A stretch of DNA of 64,000 nucleotides, taken from contig NW_002060962.1 in NCBI RefSeq assembly GCF_000150275.1, forward strand, positions 212,007 through 276,006. Direction: 5' to 3'. Position 1 is the stretch's first letter, and each line of letters starts with the position of its first letter. This document shows, in pieces, positions 41,301 to 55,016 of the stretch. Under the pieces are notes generated by a model. That model was not told the origin of the DNA, searched no databases, and worked only from the letters and a program-made list of their open reading frames with translations. The position numbers and the translations under genes were made by a program. The stretch is from Trichoplax adhaerens (taxonomy: Eukaryota > Placozoa > Uniplacotomia > Trichoplacea > Trichoplacidae).

Positions 41301-42662
41301 GTTAGAAAAATCAAATTTATACACTCTTTCACTTCTTACTAACTCAATTTATATTCACTTATAGTATGGATATAAAGAAATCATTACAATTTCAAAGTTA
41401 GACTTAAACCCAGAGTGCTTGAGTTAAGTATCATAATCACAAACAGGAATCGATTAATGCCAACATCTGTATTACTTACTGGTGCAGCCATCGCTGCTAG
41501 AATAGCTCCAATGCCGGTAAATGTACGACCAATGATTAAATAAATTTTGTTTGGTCCATACATAATAAAACACCAACCTAAAACAAACGGAGCTGAGCAA
41601 ACAACTAAAGTTGATCTTCTGCCCAAGTAACGAAGGAATAAACTGCCGATAATACCACCAATGATGCCACCAACAGAAAATAATGACTAAATGATGTAGA
41701 TTTAATGTTTGATAAGTGCTAAATTATCAAGAACGGCACAAGCAGAATTTACTTTACATAGATTTAATTGAGCAGATATCAAGTAGATGCTTTAATTAAA
41801 AAGTGAATTACTTTTGTCCACTATCCAGTTGTCAGGTAAAAATAGTAAACGTGTAATGAACTTTAGACCGATTTTAAATCTATAGACTGTAATTAACCTT
41901 GGATAGCTTTATTTCTATGAATATTAAGTCAATTACTGTTACATGAAATAATGCAAGCTCGAATAATATCCTGTATTGAATTGTGAGGTAAAAAGGGCAC
42001 AAGTATACTTTGCCTTGGATAGATTTAAAGGCATTGGACGTCAAGAGAATATTATTAACAGCAAATAAGATGATTCATATTCTTATACTATTCCGAATTG
42101 AATCGGCCATCTTAATGTGTATACGTAGATTTAGTTAAATAAATGTCAATTAGGCTATCTCGAAATAAAAATAATTTGCTAAATTCTATCCAGTATCTAC
42201 CTACAAGGTAGAATGGGCAAAAGTATAGATACTTTGACAGATTTATTTCATCGAGTAATTCATGATCGTATACTACGGTCCTTGCGCTATTTGTGGCATT
42301 GCCTATGGTCTACTAGACGAAGATCTATATACACATATATAAATCGGTGCAAAGTGTGTTATACTTGCACCATTTTCGCCATGCTATCGCATACAGAATA
42401 TCGGTATAATATACTTTCGACAAATTATGGAGAAATGAAAACAAGGATTGTAAAGCAATAAGACTACAGATTCTTCACTTACCCCAAATAAGCTAACATC
42501 CAAATTGGTCAAGTATCGATCGCCTAAGAGTTTATTTTGCAATTGTGGAGTGGCTTGCGATGAATATTGCGTAGCAAATCCGAAATTAACGTTGGCAATG
42601 CAAGCAATTAATGTGACTAGAATTTGTTGAGCTATTCCACGTGATAATTTCTCTTTACTCAT
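38346..42662 (-). CDS. GLUT-like facilitative sugar transporter 1 (SLC2A6/8 type)
   Basis: Twelve-helix MFS sugar carrier. Five minus-strand exons: 42662-42483, 41686-41480, 41049-40808, 40437-40209 and 38891-38346, giving 467 residues (GLUT8 is about 477). Signatures in order: FGFATQYSSQATPQL in helix 1; GGIIGG and LGRRS between helices 2 and 3; GRTFTGIG in helix 4; YVAETCSPSIRGRL before helix 5; FLPETPRWL; QQTSGINIFIFYG in helix 7; VDYFGRRK; GWGAVPFLSMSELLP in helix 10; and the sugar-carrier end motif LPETKGKSLEEIE. The helix-10 PFL replaces the commoner PWL. The most similar known group is the GLUT6/8 class, often on internal membranes. I cannot give the substrate. Exon boundaries match those of transporter 2 exactly in phase. 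Confidence 0.93.
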
Positions 42663-42959
42663 AATTGATCTTCTGTAGGATGATATCTCTTCAATAAAAT
42701 GATAATGGATTGCTAGAAATAAATTACTAGTGTTGGCTTTTATTCTTGATTTCTTTCGTAATCAGGATAGTGCCAGCAGAATCTGAAATGAAGCAAAAGA
42801 AAATGATAGGAAATTTTTAATATCCTATCCCATTTTCGGTGGTAATTTTTATCTATTTTCTCTACCCTATTCATTCACTATCACTTAAAATCAAATGATT
42901 TAGACGAGCAAAGGAGAACTACAAGTATCTTCATCACCCGTAGTTCCACATTTACAATA
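42663..42959. other. Upstream of transporter 1
   Basis: Likely promoter and 5' UTR of transporter 1 on the minus strand. No motif could be fixed. Confidence 0.4.
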
Positions 42960-43330
42960 TCAAGAAGAAAGTGTCGACAATAGATTGAATACTTTAAGGA
43001 TTATATTCTTAAGTTACTAGACATCATTACACAGTTAAAAGCAAGAGCAATTCATCCTTCTATTAGATATACCCAACTGCTAGAGGATAATCCCATTTAC
43101 TGCACCTTTATCATGTCTTATTTCATGCTACTACCACATAGATAATTTGATTGAATACTTTAACGATTACATTCTTCAATCACGAATAAAAGTCAAAAGC
43201 AAAAGTAATTTGCTCTTTTCTATCAAATCTACCCGACTGCTAGAGGGGTATTTCTATTTGCATCTTACCTTATTGGGGCTACTACCAAATCAATGATTTG
43301 ATAGATTAAAGCAGAGAAAGCTGAATGTAT
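42960..43330. repeat. Two degenerate ~190-bp direct repeats
   Basis: Copies near 42985 and 43150 share ATTGAATACTTTAANGATTA, AAAAGCAANAGTAATT and CAACTGCTAGAGG. They are well diverged. They begin the 8-kb repeat-rich spacer between the two transporters. Confidence 0.6.
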
Positions 43331-43729
43331 TTTGTTCAAAGTTTTGTTCTAAAATATCATACCAGACACTTATCTGAAGATATCGATTGAATATTTCTAC
43401 AACGTTATTTTTAGCTACTTTAAATCTAGCCATCAATAGCTTAAGTTTACTCTAGGTATTATCATTGCTTTACATTTAAACCACTCATCAAGATCGTTAT
43501 TGTATAACGAGAGAAAAGAATGCTGCAGTTGAACTAGTAAACACTGATTTAGGTATGAGAAGCTTGATTTAGCCTCAAGGTAAAGCACCTTATTCTAGAG
43601 TCTCTTACTAAATAATAGGAATAAAGAGTATGATAACGAAATAACCATGACTAAGCTAAATTGGCTTGTTAACTAAAAAGGCCATCTCCTAAACATGGTC
43701 ATAGCGAGGTGATGTTGAGAATACTAAAT

Positions 43730-44290
43730 AAGCTGAAGTCTTTCAAAACTTGGTCATGAAAATGATCATGTTCTACAATAATAATCAATTATTTACGATC
43801 TTTTAGAACATAGTCAGGAAGCGATCAAGTTGAAGAGTTATTTAATAGACCAAATGTTTTATGTAATGGATGGAAAAATTCTTTCAGAACATCATCATAA
43901 AACGATCATGATAAAAAATGACTTAACAAGCCAAAAATATCCCGAGTAATAAATAAGAAAACTCTTTCATAACAATTGAAGAACCATTTAATAAGCCAAA
44001 ATATCCTGCGTAATAAGTTAAAAAAAGTCTTTTTAACAGGACCATAAAATAATCATACTGAATAAATAGCTAGAATTCTTTGAACATGGTCACAAAACGA
44101 CCATATTGAAAAATTATTTCAGCAAATATTCTGAAGAAAAATCTTTCAGAATAGGGTGCCCTATGTAATAAATAGGAAATTTTTCAGAATAGGGTCATGA
44201 TAAAGGATCATCTAAATAGACAAAATGCTCTATGTAATAAATAGGAAAATTTTTCAGAATTGCGATCCTATCCCCCATTAGTCATAACCG
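43730..44290. repeat. Degenerate tandem repeat with GATCATG core
   Basis: Successive segments share AATCTTTCAGAA, ATAGTCATGAAACGATCATG-like words, and CCAAAATATTCTATGTAATAA-type segments, at uneven spacing of roughly 60-100 bases. Too diverged to define one unit by eye. Confidence 0.55.
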
Positions 44291-44459
44291 AGAAAGAAAC
44301 ATCTTTCGTACATGTAGTAAAATATCTATTGATATCTTTACCTAGAACCTATTGATGATTGCTGTATTATGATGCCTGCCCAAGTAACTAAAGCAACAAG
44401 GGAATATGATTACTTACATAATCAATTTTAATTACAATTAATGCGAAAGGAAAAAAAAA

Positions 44460-45260
44460 TTCTAAACCTTGCAAAGTACAGCATACTATTACGTTAATTT
44501 TAATTGAAAGCAATGCAGCAAGGACAAAAAACTTCTAAACCTTTTAAAATTATAGCAAAATATTACAGGATCATTCTTACTCACGTAGTAGACTAGTAGA
44601 TTACACAATAAAGAGAGTAAAGAAGGACAAAAAACTGCTCTTATATCTTGCAAAGTGCAATATTACAACATTATTCTCACTCATGTAATAGACTAGAAGA
44701 TTATCAGCGAAAGAAATAAAAAGGACAGAAACTACTTCTAAACCTTGCAAAGTATAGCCTAATATTACAGTACCATTCTCACTCATGTAATAGATTAGAA
44801 GATTATACAATAAAAGGAATAAAGAATGACAGTAACCACTTCCAAACCTGTCAAAGACAGCATAATATCACGCCATCATTCTCACTTATGTAATAGACTA
44901 GCAGATTATAAAATAAAAGGAGTAAAGAAGGCCAGAAACTACTTCTAAACCCTGCAAAGTACAGCATAGTATTACACCATCAATCTCACTCATATAATAG
45001 AGTAGAAGATTATACAATGAAAGGAATGAAGAAGAACAGAAGCTACTTCTACACTTTGCAAAATCAGCATAATGTTAAATGATCATTCTCATCCTGTAAT
45101 AGATTAGAAGATTATACAATAAAAGGAATAAAAGAAAGGGTAGAAAAATAGTAAACTACTTCTAAATCTTGCAAAGTACAACATATTATTACAGCATCAT
45201 TCTCACCTACATAATTGACTAGAAGATTATACAATATAAGGATTAACCAAAGGATAGGAA
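44460..45260. repeat. ~95-bp degenerate tandem array (about 8 units)
   Basis: Units repeat CTTCTAAACCTTGCAAAGTA, CAGCATAATATTACA, CATTCTCACTCATGTAATAG and ACTAGAAGATTATACAATAA followed by AAGGAATAAAGAAGGACAGA. Between-unit differences are moderate, so the array is older than the 154-bp duplication. No unit encodes a conserved open frame. Confidence 0.85.
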
Positions 45261-46179
45261 GATAGTAAACTAGCAAGCCTTAAGATTTCTATTCTATCCG
45301 GGGTTATGGTATGACAAAAAAGAGAAAAGAAAGAAGGTATGAGATTGTATCATAAAAGTCAATGTAGATACATTTATCTAGTTTATGCCCACCTATTGAT
45401 TTTTAAAAGAACAGAAAGCAAACAACTATTACGTTAAACAGCTGTATTTCTTCTTTATTGACTTAATGTCAATAACTTTTAGTCCAATTTCTGAATTGTA
45501 TAATAACTCTCTCATGTCAAATTCATCCCTTAGTCTTCTTAAATCATCAACAAATACGCGTAAGAACGTATATTCAAATAGTCGAGTCTATCCATCGTCT
45601 AACTACAATTTAATCCGCCCAACGACAAGTTTACTACTTACGTTAGTAAATTAACCTACAATAGATAGTGTAAAACCAAGAAAATGATGAAAGTGATGTC
45701 ATAGCGTTTCTTATTTACTCATCATTTAATTAATGTAGTGCCACTATTCGAGATAAGATCAAGACAAGAGATTGAGTCAATGACAATCGAAGGAGAGGAT
45801 GATGTCGATATATATGTATTAAGAAAACCTTAATATGATCAAAGTAGATTGTCAATACGAAGTAAAACAGGTCAAAGAGACTCCAACTTTGATTTGAGAA
45901 CGTCTTTGTTCAACACGAAATAAAAATATACACATCAGTTCTGCGGGTTGTTATTATTTGAATGATAAAATTAATTCCTAATTAAAGCCAGTTAAAATAT
46001 TATTTTATCCATTAGCAATACTAGACAGCGATCACATTAATCATGAGATAGAGTCTATCTTTAAGGATTCCAGGAAAGCTGCAGGACAGATGTCAAATGG
46101 AAGTAGTACTACTCAAGTATAGTTTATGGCCATCATGAATTTGCATGAATCGTACTAAAGCTACAGGATGAGCAGGATA
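45261..46179. other. Spacer, nothing recognised
   Basis: AT-rich with no supported gene. The 62-codon frame at 45466-45654 (+) is serine- and asparagine-rich and has no recognisable domain. Confidence 0.4.
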
Positions 46180-46830
46180 TCCGTCAAAATGTCAGCTTGA
46201 CAAGTATGCCAATGCAATTAGAGAAGATGAATGGGGCTAAATGATCAAGATGGAGCATAACAAGGTTATACGATGAGAGCTAGCGATGGATTCACGCTAA
46301 GAAGCTAGCTATGGAGTAAAGAAAACGCATTCGATATTCTATAGAGTTGAAATGACAGTCTTTGAGACATTCAGAATAGGAAAGCTAGCTTCCAGATGAG
46401 CAAGACCTTGTAAAATTATGAAATTCGGTGTAGCAATGGATTCAGTATGAGAAGCTAGCCTCCAGACGAGCAAGATGTTATAAAATTATGAAATTCAATA
46501 CAGCGATGCATTTAGTGAGAGAATTTAGTTATAAATGAGTAAGATGAAATAAATTAATGCAAGGACGACGAAAATTAAGTTAGAGCTAGCAACAAGATCA
46601 ACATGATTACAATTCAGTGAAATTCAGTGCAGCGATGCATTCAATATGAAAAGTTACTTATAAGTAAGCAAGATGAAATATATTGATGCTAGGATGATGA
46701 AATTAGACTTGGTAATACATTCAAGATAGGAAGTTAGGTATGGCAGTAAGTTGATTCTCATGCCAAGGCTATAAATTGGACTATGAATTTAGAATAGGAA
46801 AGCTAGTAACATGAACAGCATGGCTATAAT
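46180..46830. repeat. Degenerate repeat with AGCTAG / GCAAGATG units
   Basis: Recurrent words are GAATAGGAAAGCTAG, GAGCAAGATG, AAATTATGAAATTC and CAGCGATGCATTCA at roughly 60-100-base spacing. Copies are diverged and phases uneven. Confidence 0.55.
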
Positions 46831-49603
46831 AGTATCATAGAGTGCTAAAACTAGAGCTCATGATCGATCCAAGATCGAAAATGACAAGGTGAGCCAAATG
46901 CACTATATACAGTATATCAAACGGATATCTTGATCGGCCGATAGCGAAAGTGAATCATTTTTTTAATGATGGGAAACTACATTCACAACTAGACTGCAAT
47001 AGAATTTTTTCAAAGTTATACCTTTAAACTTGACGATGCATTAAATAATATAGTAAAATGTAGTCATTGATGGTAATCTATACGTTTCAGAGCTACAATT
47101 GCTCTATGTAACGGATTAGTAACGAGAAAGTGCGACAAAATATTCAAGGTCAATGAAAAGGCATTTAAAATTACTCCTATAAAATTGACAACACTTGCTA
47201 TTTCTACATGTGTTAAGAATGAGATGATTACTAATAACGTCTAGGTGTTATGCATGTAAGAATACAGTAACTTGTTGTGCTGCACATAATGTGTTGTCAT
47301 AAGATCAGGCAATGAATTGCTAATATAAGGCTCGTATAATATGTTATTACGGCTATACTATTTAAATGCAGTAAATCCTAAATAAAAAGAGATTTTTAGT
47401 AAGCTTACTAGGCGGAGTGTATTGAAGCCCTTCGTGACAACGTCAACGACTAAGAGTGGAAACACAACGTAGGTAATAATTCTACTCTCTATTGCTCCAA
47501 GTAAGTCAGATAACATAGACACTTTCAGTATGAAATAAAGGCTAAAATAAAAAACGTGTACAAAAATGTATTTATATTAGGATCAAGATTGATAAGGATG
47601 GCTATAACGTTATAAAACGCTATAAACATTAGTACGAGAGATGGCGACAGTTTTCTTGATATATTAAAAATTAAATGGATCGATATTGAATAAAAATCCA
47701 TCAAGATGACCATTTCTATCTCCTACTGAAGCGATCTTCTGCATCACTTCTGTAAAAGTGGCTAATAACTATAACATTAAATGAGATATTCCTGAAATAA
47801 CAATCCTTGAGGTAGAGCAAGGATAAGGGTCAGGAAATGAGAAAGGATTATGTTGTAGAATGTTGTTGTTTCCAATACAATATTAAATCGAACATGACGG
47901 AAATGACAGCCTCTACTATACGCTATATCAGTAAGAAGTTGCTTGGGCTTAGAAGTATGAAATCAATGTCGTTAATACGCATTCGAAACGAGATTAAAAG
48001 ACAACAAGATATCCCAGTAAAGAAGTCATTTGATGAGAAATACGAGGCATAAAGTGTGTAATTTAATACGTAGTTAATAGGTACTACTAAAGGATACAAT
48101 ATGAATATCTTGAATTGATATCATAATATACTAATCTATATGAATAAAGTAGCAGGAGCAAGCGGAACAAGTAAAAAAGTACTCAGTTATAACGATAGAA
48201 GTAAAAAATTAGGATGGTCGTAACGAAAATAACACTAGGTTACTTTGTTGGAAACTGAAAGAGATTGATAGCCAAGTTTGGGGCCATCTAACATCCATCT
48301 AAGATGCTCTAATGTCGTCAATTATGGCTATCACAAATACGTGTATGAATGCTACTCAATGACTAAATCACTGATATAGGATAAGATTTACAACAAAATC
48401 AAGAACGGAACTTCGATGTACTGTATCCGAAACTGTTTAAAACATAGCTGACGAAACATAATTGCAAATTCTATAACAGATGAGTGACTACTGTCATGAC
48501 GGAGGAATTCTATTTCATTTTCTTGTCTAATAACAGCAAAATACGTCAATAAACTGTAGTTCAGCTCTCGTTCGAAAAATCAATTAGTCATTTACGTTAT
48601 CCTTCAGTTATAACGGACATAATTGATTGATTCTCAATTAATTAGTGTTACTAACCCTGACATGGACCAAGCAAGATTTTGATTTACGATGGCGAAAATG
48701 CCGTCAAGCCATCATCAACCCTATTTATGCAGCCAATATTCATCACTTGGCCAATAATTGATATAGCTTTAAAAATTTAAAAGCACTGTCTGGATACTTT
48801 AATTAGACAAAAAGATAGACAAAAGCTATATACAAAATAGCCAACCCTGGATAGTGCTCCTAATCGACTCCTAGCCAATTAATCATTTCTACTTTACAAT
48901 GTAACGATCACTCTATTTAAGAACTAGTTAATGACTGTTGCTTCCATCACTTTTATTCTGAACTAGTTACCTAACATTGACACAAATAGAAGAAAAGGCC
49001 TTATAACACAAAAAGAAATAATGACTGTATTATCTATGGTAACTATTGTTTATTAACAATCACCGTCGGTAGATAATAAAGTTCTTATCACCATATCTAT
49101 CGATCGATGAAAGATAATGTAGAGAATACATGATGCTGTTATCTTAACAATAAACTGTTCATGCAAACGGAGCTACTATTTCAATGAATTAATAAACTGA
49201 TTTTCCAAGGCTTTAGCTATCCTTCTACTGGGATGCAAACTCTGAGAAAACAGTGTTGTTTAATATGGAAATGATTGATCTAAAGTTTGAAAAAATATCT
49301 TACAGCATCGTATTCTTGTCATTAAAAGATTACCCTTTTAAATCAATGAGTATGAAATATTTATGATGATTGCGGGAAATAAGAGGGAGTAAGTAATTAT
49401 CATGTGTCAAGATTGAATTTCATCGTAGCTATTGAAAGAATGAACGTCGTATTTTACTCGTATGAGTATGTAAAGTTGAAGCTGCAATAATGCTCTTTCG
49501 TCCATACTCCTTTCTAATCTTTTTTAATATAATCTTTCATTAAATCTTGCATTTATAACATCAAGCAATTAATTGTGAACAACGCTGATTGCAACGATAC
49601 CAT
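46831..49603. other. Spacer, no supported gene
   Basis: AT-rich. A hydrophobic minus-strand frame at 47525-47713 contains NLDPNINTFLYTFF, which recalls the last helix of rhodopsin-type receptors, but no other receptor helices could be joined to it in frame. The basic frame at 47837-48052 (+) has no recognisable domain. Confidence 0.4.
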
Positions 49604-49908
49604 CTGATCAGACAAAGGATTAATTATTCCTTGCTGTCCTGTAAATCATGTGCGAAGCGCGTTAAATGTTTACATAATTATATCGGAGAAAATATGAAAA
49701 TCAATCACAACACATGCTCCCATACCCTCTGATCAGATAACGGATTAATTATTCCGCGTTGTGATGTAAATCGTGTGCAAAGTGAGTAAATTTTCACACT
49801 ATTACATCGGGAAAATATTGAAATCAATCACAACTTATTGCACCGTTACCTTCTGATCAGACAGCGGATTAACTATTCCACGCTGTGCGGTAAATCATGT
49901 ACAAAGGT
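49604..49908. repeat. Three tandem copies of a ~125-bp repeat
   Basis: Copies begin at 49604, 49729 and 49853 with CTGATCAGAC/TAACGGATTAA, then ATTATTCC, GTAAATCATGTGCAAAG, and ATATCGGGAAAATATTGAAA with TCAATCACAAC. The third copy is cut short. Moderately diverged. Confidence 0.85.
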
Positions 49909-50790
49909 TAATTTAGAAAGAAAAAATAGAAGAACTTGGCATTAATTGTACGAGCCATGAGCCATATGAAAAGGAATATCCATCACCGAGTCATATTAAC
50001 ACAGCAGTTGACAATTTTCATTACTATTCTAGCATTATTGTTCAATCTACCTATCCAATATACTGTAAATAGAAGACATGTGAATCAGAAATAATACACT
50101 AAGAATGAGCTAGGATTATTTACTATCATGGGTACATTCCTGCAACTTTTACTAAATAAATGTAGGATGTCTAGGAATTATTTATGAAGATTAGATAGAG
50201 CAATCTAATTTTTTGGGAGTCTAGTTTAGTTAACAGAATAATTATCTGAGAAAGACAGATGCAGCACTTATTTATAAAGGTGATCTATATTAAAATTAAA
50301 TATTAAAGATTAGTAGGATGATATACACTGATTAAAAGTTGTACCAGGTATGCACATCATTGAGAATTTTTTAATCATTTATAGAATAATAATAAAACGA
50401 AAATATCAATAATCTCAGCGTGTTGTGCATCATGCACAGCAGATTCACCTCGTTGATAATAAAACGATATTAGCCTTACGATGTCAACTTTATACTAGTT
50501 AATGAAATAATTATAACCAATAACTTCCAATTCCAGAAAAAATGAATACATCATACGTATCTGATATTTTCTGTAGTCGCATAAAAAACTAGACAAAAAA
50601 TGCGCCAAATTTGCAATAATTCGAGTTATAAAGGGTCCAGCAACTTGCTTCATTCAGAGTTATTAATACTTATCTTATAAAAATAATAGCTTTGTAATAA
50701 ATTATTGTAGAAACAAATTTCATATTTTCATACATTTACAAACATTGTAAAGGACGCTATATTGTTCATTAATGTAATTCATATGCAAAA
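49909..50790. other. Spacer downstream of transporter 2
   Basis: Expected to hold the 3' UTR of transporter 2 (minus strand). No gene or clear repeat seen. Confidence 0.4.
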
Positions 50791-53700
50791 TTATTTATTA
50801 ATTGACCAAGATTGAGATTTATCAAAAGCTCTCTGGCCACCAGTAAGATCGCTTCCATATGATAGATGAGGTTCTTCAATGGGTAAATCTGGATCGAATG
50901 ATTGCTGTATTTGCTCTAGTGTTTTTCCTTTAGTCTCTGGCAAATAGTAATAGATGAAGAACTCGCTAGCGAGTGTACATCCTGCAAATAGCCAAAATCC
51001 ACCTTGTTTAGTAAGACCCTTTTCAATATCTATAAAAAAGAAGACAACTAAAAAGCCACTTGTCCAGTTTAAGCAAGCAATTAAACTACTAGCAATTCCT
51101 CGAGCTTTAGTTGGTAGCAATTCCGACATAAGCAACCAAGGTATAGCTGACCAGCCCAAAGCAAAAAACATCAAAAATAAAACAACGCTGACAATAGCTA
51201 GCCAATCCAATTTTAATGGCGTACTTTCCTTTAATTGGAAGAAAAGACCGAAAAGACCACAGCTTATAACAATTCCAGCCCCTGATATCATGAGTAGTAT
51301 TTTCCTACCAGCTCTATCAATAAATGGGACGGCTAGTATAGTAGCAAATAATTGTACGGCATTGGCTATAAGGTTAACCTACACACGCATGAATAAATAG
51401 AATCAATCAAGAAACTACCGTATTTATTTAACTTCTATATTGTTTTATCAATCCTACCATTTGCAAATAGTATTCTATATTATAGTTAATTTAGCTACTT
51501 TACTGTAACCATTGGATATGAAATAATTACTTACAATTAAGCTATCTTTGAATCCTGCTTGATTAAATATTGATGTACAGTAGTAGTAAATAGCATTAAA
51601 TCCAGTAAATTGCTGGAGCAACATACAAGCTATAGCTATCATAAATGGTTTAACTAATGGAGGTCTAAACAATTCACAGAGATCCATCGTTGGCGTATTC
51701 TTATGCATTTCTTCAATTTCTGTTAGTTCAACATAGATATTGGCCTCATCACCATGTAGCCATCTGGTAAGATTTTAAAATTAAAGAGATAAATTTAATA
51801 TCTATTTTAATATTAACCGTACCTAACGATAGTGATTTCTCAGGTAGCTGTATTATAATAATGATATACTACTACTCTATGGTTATTATTATAGTTGTAT
51901 TAATATATTTTTATAAAGTTTTAAGTATGATGCCGCTTGATTGAGTGCGACAGATGTGCGAAAGTATATGGGCTAGAAGAGCATAGGGTGATAATTTTGT
52001 GACTTTCTGACAGTATTGTAACCCCAAAAAATAGACTTTTGCAATATATCTCGTAAAACAATTCAAATTGACTCATCTATAAAAGTTCTAGCGTATAACA
52101 TTAGTAAAATAGGATATGAGAAGATTGGATAATTTTCTTAGTTTTATTTATCTGGAATATAGCGTATTCGTTACCAATCCTAATTGATATTATCACATAA
52201 CTTTTCAAGAATATCTGATTTATGTCATTGATAACACTGTTAAAACACAATCCGAGTCACAGTTATTGCTGATATTAAGATTATAAGCCCATAGTTGTAA
52301 TCAATTTATATTTGAAGCTAACTCATTAAATTGCAGCTATTGTACAATTGAAGTCTGTACCATATTTCTATCGCATATTAGTAAATATAACATATGTAGG
52401 TTGAGTAAATTTATTTAGGAGATCTTTCGATCCTCATTGCTACTGTTTCAATCTTATCGGATTGATTTTTTTAATATAATACAAACAGTGCGACCAATGT
52501 TATTAGAAAGGTAAATTCTCAATTGTATTCGGTTCATGTTCTAGTCTAACCGATACAAATCAAGTATACGCGTAAAACAGGTTATCTCTATTCTCCGATA
52601 GTAAAATAGGGTATTCAATATAATATCTTGTTCTATTGCTAGGAATGTGAGAGTCTCCAAACTTACCTTAAACAGTCAATAGCTTCTTTTAGACGGCCTT
52701 GGCTGACTAGAAAACGTGGACTTTCTGGTAGTAGGATCATACCGATAGCAAGTACTAATATTGGAATTCCTGCTATTACAGCTAAATATCTCCACTTGAC
52801 CAATACGGATAGAGCGGCACAAGATAATGATCCAATGGCAATTAACAGAGAAGTTAGAAAAAGAAGACTTCCACGGATATCTGGGGTAGATATTTCTGCA
52901 AGGTAAATCTAAAAGTATTGATATGTATATCAGAGCAAATCTCGCAATATATGCTAATACAATACGAATTGTGATATAGAAAGTGTATGCGATAGTCAAT
53001 ATTAAAATGAAGACAATTGATAGTTAATAACTAAATAACGAACGCCTTTATGATTAGAGATATCAAATCCATACTATATCTTACTGGAACTGCCAGAGAC
53101 GATATTCCAACCCCTATTCCACATAGTGTTCGTCCAACCAGTAAATGCCATACTGCTGTCGCGTATGCAATTAACAGCCAGCCAGCCATTGAAGGTATTG
53201 AAGACAAAATCAAGGTCGAACGTCGACCAAGTTGATCACTAATTTTGCCGCCAATTAAGGCACCACCTGCTGCACCAATAGCTAATAAAGACTTTGCAAG
53301 AAACGAATAAGTAATGTCAATTATAATTCGTATCTCTAATTGTTGCAGAAACGAATTAAGAGAGTTCTACTGTTTCGTCAGTAATAGACTATTTTAGATT
53401 TATCTATGATTTGAACCGTTTAATATTGTCGTTATTACATTATTAGTAGAAATTATAAATTAGAAAATAACGATCACGAAGATGCAATAAATGAGTTAAA
53501 ATCCTAGCTTTCAGTAAATCTCAAAATTTCTCATGTTCGATTAATTCTATCGTAGTTTAAGTTGCGATTCAAAATTATCCTTAAATAACTACTTAATAGT
53601 TACGGAACAGGTTAGAATATATAGTAGCAGATTCAGTTGAAGCAATTCAACAAGGTTAAAATAACGACTCTAGTTGTAAGCATTTATGTCGAGTTGAAAT

Positions 53701-53990
53701 TGTTATAGCATAAACATAGATTTAGATCGATTTCATCTATACGCGTATATTGGGGTTATCAACTCACTAACCGCGAATAAAGAAGTATTTCCAGATGATA
53801 GATAGAGATTTCCAGCGCTCGGTATAGTCAACTGTGGTATGGTAGGAGAGGAATATTGCAAGCTATAACCTACTACAAAGGAGGCTATACAGGCGATAAA
53901 AGAAGCAAAATACAATTTGATCGATCTACATAAATGTTTACCATTATTACTAGAGGATTTATAACTATATTCGTCCTCTAAAAGCGACAT
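50791..53990 (-). CDS. GLUT-like facilitative sugar transporter 2 (SLC2A6/8 type)
   Basis: Five minus-strand exons: 53990-53772, 53291-53085, 52908-52667, 51763-51535 and 51378-50791, giving 494 residues. I start at the ATG at 53990 (MSLLEDEYSY). The signature set matches the family: VGYSLQYSSPTIPQL, GGALIGG with LGRRS, GRTLCGIGVG, YLAEISTPDIRGSL, LLPESPRFL, QQFTGFNAIYYY in helix 7, IDRAGRK, GWSAIPWLLMSELLP in helix 10, and LPETKGKTLEQI. The middle three exons have the same lengths as in transporter 1 (207, 242 and 229 bases), showing descent from one duplicated gene. Helix 7 reads FTGFN where GLUTs usually have xSGIN, and residues there can influence which hexose is carried. The tail is longer than in transporter 1 and ends in SWSINK. 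Confidence 0.93.
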
Positions 53991-55016
53991 TACTGACAAA
54001 AGAAGAACAGTATTAATTCAGTTGTTAATGTTTGTTTCAATTTTCAAAACAGTATAGAGAATAGATGGTATTATTTTATGGTCATTTAAAACAAGATTTG
54101 AACTTAAACTAAATCAGTGGTAAGAGTACGGTCTGTTATAGATTTTAATATGCTTTTACTATAGTATTGAATATTGAATAGGTCATATAGCATCGATTCA
54201 GTAACTCTGTATGAAGATATTACTTAACTTATCAATTATGATGTAAGCTATTCTGTCCTATTCGATATTATATTTGGTTTATTTATTTTGATTGTTTTAT
54301 TTATTGAATTTTGTTGTATATAGTATATCATCATTAAAGGTAAGTTGCTATTTTTATGCTCTTGCACCGATATTTACGTAACTATTGATGCAATCTACTA
54401 TAGTATTTAGATATTTAGGTATAATTAATGTAAATACAATTTATAAAAAAGAGGCTTGTCCCTAATCTTCCCCCCTTGTAATCTTCATCTATACAGTCCT
54501 TTTTATGTCACGAAGATTGAGAGCATAATGACGCATAAGTAGTTTATTTAATCAATTGGAAAATAAATTATTAAATAGTTGTTTTTATGGATTATAGTAA
54601 AGTTAGTACCCATTCACGATACAGTTCTTAAATAAGTGAATTTAAAATAGATTAGGCCTGAAAATTAGTAATTATTGGGGTCTTTAATTTCTCGTAACAA
54701 TTCATAATAAAGTAGAGTCGTGTCTTACTTGCGTTTAGCCTTTTCTTTTACTTTATTTAAATTACTGTCAGTACGATCACTAAAAACTAACAACGTGTCC
54801 GCAGAAGAGAAATCGGTATCCGAACCGGGTGTAAAAGAGACTTCCTCTGTTATTGAGAACCATGCTGTACTGTTTCGCAGTCCATTCCATTATACCAATA
54901 CTAAGATTGATGATTACAATTATAATTAATTATCATAGGCTACATTAAACTGTGGCATGAACGGTATGTGAACAGCGATACAACATTATAGTGAGATAAT
55001 ACATATTACTATTTCA
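53991..55016. other. Upstream of transporter 2; no supported gene
   Basis: Should contain the transporter 2 promoter on the minus strand. A 69-codon frame ending at 54929 (+) begins with GTG, not ATG. It could be a final exon after the TAG at about 54714, but it has no recognisable domain. Confidence 0.4.

Noticed and set aside
47525-47713. Hydrophobic minus frame with NLDPNINTFLYTFF resembling the last helix of a rhodopsin-type receptor
   Set aside because: No other receptor helices or the usual DRY-type motif could be joined, and upstream frames contain stops. A decayed receptor is possible but not supported.
54720-54929. 69-codon frame upstream of the PhzF units
   Set aside because: Starts with GTG, has no recognisable domain and no identified partner exon.
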